Shown here: piece after piece, positions 57,701 through 64,000 of the stretch | Position numbering within the stretch: the first letter of the stretch is position 1 | Layout: each line of letters begins with the position of its first letter | From: Sphingobacteriales bacterium | GTDB lineage: Bacteria; Bacteroidota; Bacteroidia; Chitinophagales; UBA2359 | DNA: 64,000 nucleotides | Assembly (NCBI GenBank): GCA_016700115.1 | Contig: CP064999.1 | Location: 1,612,001-1,676,000 of the forward strand | Direction: 5' to 3' | Notes under the pieces: model-generated | The model's input: the letters and a program-made list of their open reading frames with translations, nothing else | The model's database searches: none | What the model was told of the DNA's origin: nothing | Position numbers and translations under genes: made by a program

Positions 57701-59494
57701 TCACTTCCCAACCACCGCCACCTTCCCCCGTGCCAACACTGCACTGTCATCCTCGACCACATAAAAATACACCCCCACCGGCAAATGAGCAACCGAAATG
57801 GTGGTTTGGCTTGTTGAGCCTGTCGAAACAAGGGTAGTTTCAAGCACGGTTTGACCGGTTAGGGAGAGGAGTTTTAGATTTACCCCCCAGCCCTTTGAGA
57901 CCCCTAAATCCCCTGAAGGGGACATTAAGACATCGGTATAGCTGAAGGTTAGGGTGTTTTGGGCGGGGTTGGGGTAGATGAGGATGGTCGGTTCCTCCTT
58001 TTGGGGGTTAGTGGGTAAACCTACTGTGCCGCCTGCGCCGGATAACGTTTCGATTGTGGCTTGCACCATTGAGGTATCCTGACAAACAACGGCGGTGAGT
58101 GTAACGGTGAAGCTGCCGGGGGCAGGATAGTTGTGAAACACTTCCTGAAATGATTCTGAGGTGAAGGTAACGGGAGGGCTGCCGTCCCCCCAATCCCAGA
58201 TATATTTGCCGCCGTCTATGCTGTCGGCATACACAAAGTGACTGAGGTTGGTAAATTGCAACGAAAAAGGGTTTATGGCATCTGCCTGCCATGAGAAAGA
58301 GGCTTGGGGTAAGGGAGTGACCAAACCCATACAGTTGGTACGTACCACCCAAACAGATGATCCACCCGTGGTATCTTGCCTACCTGTTACCACAAAACCG
58401 CCATCGCGGGCAAGTATGATATCGTAGCCATAATCATGAAAACCCGAGTTGCCGTATTGTCGCCACCAACGAGGGCTACCGTTGGCAGAGAGTTTGAAAA
58501 TTGCCATATCTGTGCGTGAAATGCCGACAGGATAATAGCAATTGGTAAACACTAGCTCACTGTTGGGTAATTCTACAACTTGACTGATTCCACATCCATA
58601 ATCAGGAAATGTTACCTGCCATATAATAGCGCCGGAAAGCGAGAATTTAATAATCCTTTGTGTATCTCCATTCGTGCCGCTAGCTGCTATGGCCAACAAA
58701 TTGCCGTCAGATAATTTGGTTAATGTAGTGGTTCCATGAATAGGCGGTTCTAAATTATAGATGCTATCCCATTGCATAATACCCTGTTCGTCAACTTTTG
58801 CAAGTATTAAATCGCTTGCCTGCTCGCCTGCTAAAAGTACCAGATTGGCAACGCCCCAAAAATAATACCCCCCGTCGTCGGCAGGAACTATGCTGCTGAA
58901 TATATTGCTATACGTATAATTGTCATAAATGCGTTCCCATTCCGTTTGGCCGTTTTGGTTGAGTTTAACTAGATAAAATTTCCAATAATAGGGAAACACC
59001 CATTCGTTTATTTTGTGTCCGGCAAGCAGGTAGCCGTTGTCGGGGGTGCGTATGAGGTCATAAATATAGGAGGGCATAGTATCAGTAGGAGTACCGGTGT
59101 AGTCAAATTGCAATTGGTTTCCGTCCGGGTCTAATTGTAATAGAAAGCCACGGTAGGAGTAATCATCGGCTATATCTTGGTAAATATAGCCGCTAATAGC
59201 ATATCCATATTCTGTTGGCAATAAACTTCCAAAATAGCTGTCGCCAAACTCTGGAAACATGTGAAGTAACAGGGTATCACCATATTGATTGGTTCTTAAA
59301 AAATAACCGTGCCATAGGTAATCATTCACATTTAGATAGTTTCCGGTTATGGTTAATGACAAGTCATCCTTTTCTATCACTTTTCGACCACTATTGAAAT
59401 CTGCCCAATCGATTTTTCTTTCGAAGTACTTATTCTGTGCATTTACAACTTCTGAAAGCAAAATTAAAATTGTAACACAAATTATTCTTCTCAT
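57701..59494 (-). CDS. A2: T9SS-secreted repeat/PKD protein (intact copy)
   Basis: 597 residues. The Sec signal MRRIICVTILILLSEVVNAQ is followed by NKYFERKIDWADFN. About six propeller-like repeats follow (SPNSEL- or PDNGYLLAGHKI-type), up to about residue 385. A PKD module is next (KYIWDWGDGSPPVTF, HNYPAPGSFTVTLTAVVC), then a T9SS type A domain (ILIYPNPAQNTLTFSY to ARGKVAVVGK). The stem is ordered as in A1, and A1's reconstructed product aligns end to end. Its ligand is unknown. It lies 155 bases after the B2 stop, with a hairpin in between, and is probably in one transcript with B2. Confidence 0.88.
   Translation of the reverse strand: MRRIICVTILILLSEVVNAQNKYFERKIDWADFNSGRKVIEKDDLSLTITGNYLNVNDYLWHGYFLRTNQYGDTLLLHMFPEFGDSYFGSLLPTEYGYAISGYIYQDIADDYSYRGFLLQLDPDGNQLQFDYTGTPTDTMPSYIYDLIRTPDNGYLLAGHKINEWVFPYYWKFYLVKLNQNGQTEWERIYDNYTYSNIFSSIVPADDGGYYFWGVANLVLLAGEQASDLILAKVDEQGIMQWDSIYNLEPPIHGTTTLTKLSDGNLLAIAASGTNGDTQRIIKFSLSGAIIWQVTFPDYGCGISQVVELPNSELVFTNCYYPVGISRTDMAIFKLSANGSPRWWRQYGNSGFHDYGYDIILARDGGFVVTGRQDTTGGSSVWVVRTNCMGLVTPLPQASFSWQADAINPFSLQFTNLSHFVYADSIDGGKYIWDWGDGSPPVTFTSESFQEVFHNYPAPGSFTVTLTAVVCQDTSMVQATIETLSGAGGTVGLPTNPQKEEPTILIYPNPAQNTLTFSYTDVLMSPSGDLGVSKGWGVNLKLLSLTGQTVLETTLVSTGSTSQTTISVAHLPVGVYFYVVEDDSAVLARGKVAVVGK
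57883..57925. repeat. CCCCT/AGGGG repeat embedded in A2 coding sequence
   Basis: Related to 50892-50936 but with the halves rearranged; on the minus strand it encodes SPSGDLGVSKGWGV. Same location in the T9SS domain as in A1, so it was probably present before the duplication and then changed, or inserted twice. Confidence 0.55.
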
Positions 59495-59511
59495 TGTTTT
59501 TGTTTTTTAAG

Positions 59512-59544
59512 CTACACATGCAGACAATATGTCCGCATGTGTAG
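59512..59544 (-). promoter_or_regulatory. Intercistronic hairpin between B2 and A2
   Basis: 15-bp arms with one mismatch: CTACACATGCAGACA (59512-59526) and TGTCCGCATGTGTAG (59530-59544), with three bases between. On the minus strand it ends 17 bases before the A2 ATG. Same position relative to the start as the 54012-54050 hairpin, but unrelated sequence. Confidence 0.7.
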
Positions 59545-59649
59545 TTTATTAAATGAAGTATAGGCAGGCTAACCCTTTTTATAAAAGGTTGAAGATTGTG
59601 TAACCCTGTAAATATTTACATTGTTTTTTACAGGTTTGTAAAGCAAAAC

Positions 59650-61965
59650 TTAATGTGTTACAACAAATTTGCCATTAGCAAGAGCTGCTCCGTTTTGGTA
59701 TAGACGATAGAAGTAAATACCTCCCGATAAAGCCGGTAAGTCGAGCACAAAAGTTTTGCCGGCTTCTGTTTTGAATGAATTTACAATTTTTCCGGTGTAG
59801 TCCAATAATTCCAAATTAAATGGACTCTTATCCGGTGTAAAAGGCAGTTGAAAGAACAACTGGTCTTTTGCGGGATTGGGGTAAACTTTTACGGTATAGC
59901 CCAATGGCGTGGTTTGTTCCGAAGCTTTGAACTGTATGGCTATACTTTGCAAGTGTTCTTCCATAGCGGCTTCTTCGGGCAGCAAGGGCAGTTGGATTAC
60001 ATATTCTTCGCCATAAAGCAGCAAGAGCAGATTGCGGGCATCGAAAGAGGTTTTGGTATAGGTAGCGGCGATACTGCGCACAGTATTTTCCTGTTCGGGA
60101 GTTAAACTCCATACCGTATTTCCTGTTTCGTACAGTTCTTTGTAGATTTGATACAGTTCTTTAAATTGCTGTTCCTCTTCGCGGGAATCGGGCAGGGCGT
60201 TAAGCAGATTTTGCGCTTGTTCAAAAACACTGTCTTTCAGGTACTGAGGCAGCAGCAAACGTTTGGTAAGGTAGCTGTCTATATCCTCAAGCAGATTGAA
60301 TGCGGCATCTTCATTACCAGTTTCGGTGTAATAATAGATTTTGCGCATCATTTCCTCGTCTTTCTCGCGTCCGTCTGCCATATTTTTAATATCTTCATCT
60401 TCGCGTACCAGTTGCGGTCCGTCTTGACAATGTTGAGAATAGGGCAATACAGTACCTCCACACACTGCCACTGTAGCCGTTCCATAATTACCGAGCGGGT
60501 AGTTTTGGGGTATATGGGCAGTTTCATTCCGGTAGTAGTAATTAAAAACAGAGGTTGGGCTATTAATAGACGAGAACAAGGAATTAGCATATATCGAAGT
60601 AGGGTAGAAGCGGTTATCGGAAGGCATACCGATTGGAGTTGAAGGATCACAATCTCCTTGGTCGAAAACGACCCCTGCTTCCTGAAGGATGCTATTTATG
60701 GTATAATCGCCGGCTGCAATGCTTAAACCGTATCTGTAAAAATCGTTACATTCTAATTGCACTCCTATATTATTGCCATAAAGCATTACTCCTGTAAGCA
60801 CGCTTTCAAATCGGTTTTTGCGTATAAAATTGTTGGGTAAGTCACAAGATAAAAGCGCTGCCCCTCTGTATGCCCTATAAACCTGATTGTCGGTTACCAA
60901 TGCCGTGCCGCCCATTAAAAATATACCCACTCTGCTCCATTGCAAGACAGGCAATGAAACGGGTGTATTTTGGTTGATGGCATTGTTTTGAATTAGCACA
61001 TGTGCTGCACCGCATTGAATAGGTATTTCACACCAGTCAAAATTGTTTTGAACAATTCTGATGTTCTGCCCTATTGGGCTAAGTGCGGAGTTACCAATAG
61101 AAACACCTGCCTTTATGTTTTGTATATTGTTGTTAAAAAAGTTAATGTTGGTAACATGAACACCTCTTGTTCCGTACTTAAGATGGTGAAAATTGTTGTT
61201 TAAAATATTCAGGTGTTCATAATTGACAAGATGTATGCCTGCTTCGGTATTTTGTGTTTGCAAATGCGTATTGAATGGAAAGGGTAAAACATTGGAATAA
61301 AATTCTGCGCCAATAATGTAGCTGTAACAACCGCTTCCGAAATTACAGGGATTCCCTTTATATAAACTCATATTTATACCTTCGAAGCAATTGAAAAAGG
61401 TGGTGCCGGTATTTATTTTTACTGCCCCACCTGTAGTTGATATGGCAGATGTCGCTAAAAAATAATTATATAACGCCGCATAGAAGAAGGTGACATTAGG
61501 AATTCCCGAGTTCTGAGGAATAAGCGGATTCGGAAACACACTCAAGTCTGCTATAACATTATCGGTATCCATAAATGGAAGTGACATAGCTACAATTCCG
61601 AAAATAGCATCTTCAATGCGCACATTGCCGCTCACTCTAACTTCACCAAAGTTAGAACTGACGATTACGGGATCTAACGGGCTTGTATTACGTTCAATGC
61701 CCATGCCCGGACCTTCTACTTGTATGCCTTGCCAAACGGTGTTGCACAATCCTTTGAGAAGGGTGGGCGTACCGTCATAGTCGTCTGTAATGTTTAAAAT
61801 AGCACCTCGTTGTACCAGTATCCGGTTTTTACCGATAAAAAAGAGTTGCATATCGGTTATGTTTAGGGTTATGCCGGCCGGTACCACAACATCTACCGTA
61901 AACAGAATAGGGTCTGAGCCGTTGAGATTAAATGGTGGCAACATAAACGGGTTGTTGTTGTCATT
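59650..61965 (-). CDS. B2, part after in-frame TAG: beta-helix and T9SS domain
   Basis: Same frame as the upstream piece, separated only by the TAG at 61966-61968. First Met is at 61944; the seven codons before it read NDNNNPF. Contains a right-handed beta-helix (about 61900-60650; GNVRIEDAIFGIVAMSLPF, LNNNFHHLKYGTRGVHVTN), the helical segment (REEEQQFKELYQIYKELYE) shared with B1, and a T9SS CTD (VKVYPNPAKDQLFFQL to GKFVVTH). The first part aligns with B1 from the strand VPAGITLN and the block RILVQRGAILN. If translation starts anew at 61944 the protein has no signal. Confidence 0.85.
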   Translation of the reverse strand, partial: NDNNNPFMLPPFNLNGSDPILFTVDVVVPAGITLNITDMQLFFIGKNRILVQRGAILNITDDYDGTPTLLKGLCNTVWQGIQVEGPGMGIERNTSPLDPVIVSSNFGEVRVSGNVRIEDAIFGIVAMSLPFMDTDNVIADLSVFPNPLIPQNSGIPNVTFFYAALYNYFLATSAISTTGGAVKINTGTTFFNCFEGINMSLYKGNPCNFGSGCYSYIIGAEFYSNVLPFPFNTHLQTQNTEAGIHLVNYEHLNILNNNFHHLKYGTRGVHVTNINFFNNNIQNIKAGVSIGNSALSPIGQNIRIVQNNFDWCEIPIQCGAAHVLIQNNAINQNTPVSLPVLQWSRVGIFLMGGTALVTDNQVYRAYRGAALLSCDLPNNFIRKNRFESVLTGVMLYGNNIGVQLECNDFYRYGLSIAAGDYTINSILQEAGVVFDQGDCDPSTPIGMPSDNRFYPTSIYANSLFSSINSPTSVFNYYYRNETAHIPQNYPLGNYGTATVAVCGGTVLPYSQHCQDGPQLVREDEDIKNMADGREKDEEMMRKIYYYTETGNEDAAFNLLEDIDSYLTKRLLLPQYLKDSVFEQAQNLLNALPDSREEEQQFKELYQIYKELYETGNTVWSLTPEQENTVRSIAATYTKTSFDARNLLLLLYGEEYVIQLPLLPEEAAMEEHLQSIAIQFKASEQTTPLGYTVKVYPNPAKDQLFFQLPFTPDKSPFNLELLDYTGKIVNSFKTEAGKTFVLDLPALSGGIYFYRLYQNGAALANGKFVVTH

Positions 61966-64000
61966 CTAGTTTACTATGGGCGTACCTAATGGAGAACTGA
62001 CCACATAAGCAGTTCGTCCGTCAACTTGGGTTATTTGAGGCACATTGGAATTGGGGGTAACGGTATAGTTGAGGTTATCCAAACAACATTCGGGGTCAAT
62101 TGTGATAGTAGCTGTGGTTGTACTTTCGGGACATTCGGGGTTATTATTTACAGTATAGATAAGTTCAAAATCACCCGGGCCTTGGGCGGGATCGAACTGG
62201 TCGTTTTGCACAGTTCCTGTGCCCGTCCAACTGCCGTTTGGATCATCAGGGTTTAGGTTCCAGGGCTGGTCGAAGAGGCATAAGGCGGCGGGCACAGAAA
62301 AATCAGAAGACGGTGGTTGCAAACAGCAATCGGTGCAAACCGTATAGTTGGCAGTTCGATTAAAACAGCCACTTTGTGAGGTTGGTGGCGAGGGCAGAAA
62401 ATTATCAATAAAAAAGCGGTCTAATCTGTAACAATGACAGCCGGTATGCTCATTGGCGGGTGCGGTATAGGTGGTTGCAGTTGCCCCGGGTATTAGCGTC
62501 CACACATTATTGCAGTTAAACGACCGATACCATTGATAGGCAAGATAGGGTACTTGTTCGGTACATATATTTGGGTCGCCAATAAGAGTGGGCAAGTTGC
62601 ATTCGGCTGTAATTTGGTTGTTTTCGAGAGGGAAAATATCTGGGATAATGTCCACCCTATCTATGAGTGCTTGTATGCCGCAGTTATCAATATTTGGCGT
62701 TATTCCGTAAATAAGGAGGCGATTGTAGGTATTTTCTGTGCTAAAACAAGCAACTCCCTGCCGCCATTCTGTTTCCACATTGGCATCAGAGAAAATTTCG
62801 GACATTTCAGCCGGATCGTTCGACAGTTGCCTGCAATTAGCCCACCAAGTAGCAGGGGAAAGAATTGTTGACATTCCATTAATCCATGCATCGGTAGTGA
62901 GTGCTACTTGGATTTCAGCCAACTGTTCGCATTCAGGAATCTGAGTTATATCAATATTTTTATCTGATGCATAGTGAAAGGAAAAGAGGTAGTTTCCGGG
63001 TGCTAAGCTAATTTCTGTCTGCAATGCAGTTCCCGAAAAACTGTTGGGATTACATGCCGGTTGAGTAAAAGCACTCCGAAATCCCAACATGGATAGGGTC
63101 GGGTCTGACCCGATTGGGTTTAGACCGCCCGGTGTGGGTATAAAAGTTCCTCCTGTCCAGTCGGCAAACCAAAAAGCACTTCCTATGGATGCCCAGCCCG
63201 GAAACTGTGTGCATAAGTTGAGAAAGGGAGTAAAACTACCGCTTGGTTGTGCAAATGGCTCGCAGGCCGGAACGGGTTGAGAAAGAGCGGGGTTGCATAC
63301 AAGATTGCAGGGTTCGAGGTATTCTGCCGTACAATTGCCGCAGTAACCTAATTGAAAATAGACAAACGTGGGGTTGCCGGGTATAGCGCTTGTATTATGC
63401 GGCAGGTAGCTAAACACATTCCACCCCGGGTTTGCAGAGCTTATAACTACATTTGAACACGATAAATTCACAGTTACATTTTCGCTAATCCCTTGTACAC
63501 AGGAAATGCCAGTCACATTCCAATCGTTTTCCAATAATTCAGAAACTGAAATAGACGCATCGGACAGGCACGAAAAGATGAAAGTAGCACAAAGCGCACC
63601 GCCGTCGTCCACCCCTGCACCGGCATTATTTTCCGAACAGCTATATGTGATAGCGGGTGTGGTAGGCATTACTCCATAAGTACCGTCTATTTCGTAGCCT
63701 AATTGGCAAAGAATTCGCGCCTCGGCATCGGTGGGAACTCTAATTACAGGTCCTGTCATTCTTTTACTTAACACATAAGCGCCACAGTTAGTAGGGTCTG
63801 CATCGCCCAAGTAATTAAGACTAATTTCCGGCTGCCAAGTTGAAGGTGTATAAATTGGTGTCGTATTGCTGTTAGCATTAAAAAAAACACCGGTGCAGGG
63901 GGTTTGCATGTTAAAAATTGCAGTTGGGTCCGGCTGTGCCTGAAAGCAAGCATCATAGGTAAGCAGGTATAGGCCGTTGGCATCTGTAAGGTAACTGTCA
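61966..64000 (-). CDS. B2, N-terminal part (partial, ends at amber stop)
   Basis: Open from the right window edge (first codons read SYLTDANGLYLLTYD) to TAG at 61966. No signal peptide is visible, so the real start lies beyond the window. Contains Cys-rich beta modules (DPTNCGAYVLSKRM, YTAPANEHTGCHCYRLDRF, GSWTGTGTVQNDQFDPAQG with an ELIYTVNNNPECP strand). The last residues are VSSPLGTPIVN, which in the paralog B1 corresponds to an uninterrupted stretch. The ATG at 63909 is only an internal Met. Carries no sorting domain by itself, so the truncated product would be unattached or released. Confidence 0.82.
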   Translation of the reverse strand, partial: DSYLTDANGLYLLTYDACFQAQPDPTAIFNMQTPCTGVFFNANSNTTPIYTPSTWQPEISLNYLGDADPTNCGAYVLSKRMTGPVIRVPTDAEARILCQLGYEIDGTYGVMPTTPAITYSCSENNAGAGVDDGGALCATFIFSCLSDASISVSELLENDWNVTGISCVQGISENVTVNLSCSNVVISSANPGWNVFSYLPHNTSAIPGNPTFVYFQLGYCGNCTAEYLEPCNLVCNPALSQPVPACEPFAQPSGSFTPFLNLCTQFPGWASIGSAFWFADWTGGTFIPTPGGLNPIGSDPTLSMLGFRSAFTQPACNPNSFSGTALQTEISLAPGNYLFSFHYASDKNIDITQIPECEQLAEIQVALTTDAWINGMSTILSPATWWANCRQLSNDPAEMSEIFSDANVETEWRQGVACFSTENTYNRLLIYGITPNIDNCGIQALIDRVDIIPDIFPLENNQITAECNLPTLIGDPNICTEQVPYLAYQWYRSFNCNNVWTLIPGATATTYTAPANEHTGCHCYRLDRFFIDNFLPSPPTSQSGCFNRTANYTVCTDCCLQPPSSDFSVPAALCLFDQPWNLNPDDPNGSWTGTGTVQNDQFDPAQGPGDFELIYTVNNNPECPESTTTATITIDPECCLDNLNYTVTPNSNVPQITQVDGRTAYVVSSPLGTPIVN

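Noticed and set aside
61966..61968. TAG read as an amino acid
   Set aside because: TAG is a normal terminator for neighbouring genes and no suppressor tRNA or downstream signal is seen.

Overview
The window looks like a chromosomal segment of an AT-rich member of the Bacteroidota, from an environmental lineage I cannot place more precisely. The evidence is: type IX secretion (T9SS) C-terminal sorting domains on a 3448-residue giant protein and on four proteins at the right end; Bacteroidota-style promoters (TTG, about 20 bases, TAnnTTTG); families typical of the phylum (DUF4292, DUF4105/Lnb, GH3-like synthetases, OmpH-type lipoproteins, an EnvC-like M23 protein); and many small SPII lipoproteins.

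Left part (1-31 kb): a partial MFS permease; three small lipoproteins, two of which share a cysteine pattern; the giant T9SS surface protein with a tail of hairpins; a carboxylate-amine ligase fused to two CBS domains; a membrane-anchored coiled-coil protein whose promoter is clear; hemA; a methyltransferase, an RDD protein and a small membrane protein on the other strand; GH3 and pabB; an 875-base non-coding stretch with a 21-bp phase-locked repeat array; an NYN/cold-shock-like protein, an Lnb-like protein and two exported proteins; proline dehydrogenase; and a leucine-rich-repeat protein.

Middle (31-50.5 kb): mostly housekeeping and envelope genes. These are radC, two glycosyltransferases, queA, a MacB/FtsX-type permease, a SixA-type phosphatase, two previously unlisted paralogous micro-lipoproteins (47 and 55 residues), a MurG-like glycosyltransferase, glpD, and a long minus-strand cluster running PfkB kinase, dut, sugar nucleotidyltransferase, TPR protein, DUF4292 lipoprotein, EnvC-like coiled-coil protein and OmpH-like lipoprotein. 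tRNA-Asn with its own promoter and terminator precedes an MFS drug-type transporter.

Right part (50.5-64 kb): the most unusual region. On the minus strand it reads B2-A2-B1-A1, a tandem duplication of a two-gene unit. B is a secreted right-handed beta-helix protein with a T9SS domain. A is a secreted repeat/PKD protein with a T9SS domain. Three of the four genes carry different lesions. A1 is split by a 1490-bp IS4-type element flanked by a 7-bp target duplication; removing the element and one repeat restores a continuous 591-codon frame. B1 has nine G's inside its signal-peptide region, leaving it one base out of frame; ten would restore it. B2 is interrupted by one in-frame TAG. Only A2 is intact. 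Both B-to-A junctions carry a strong hairpin ending 17 bases before the A start codon, at the same place but with unrelated stem sequences. My reading is a surface-protein locus that is being switched or is decaying.
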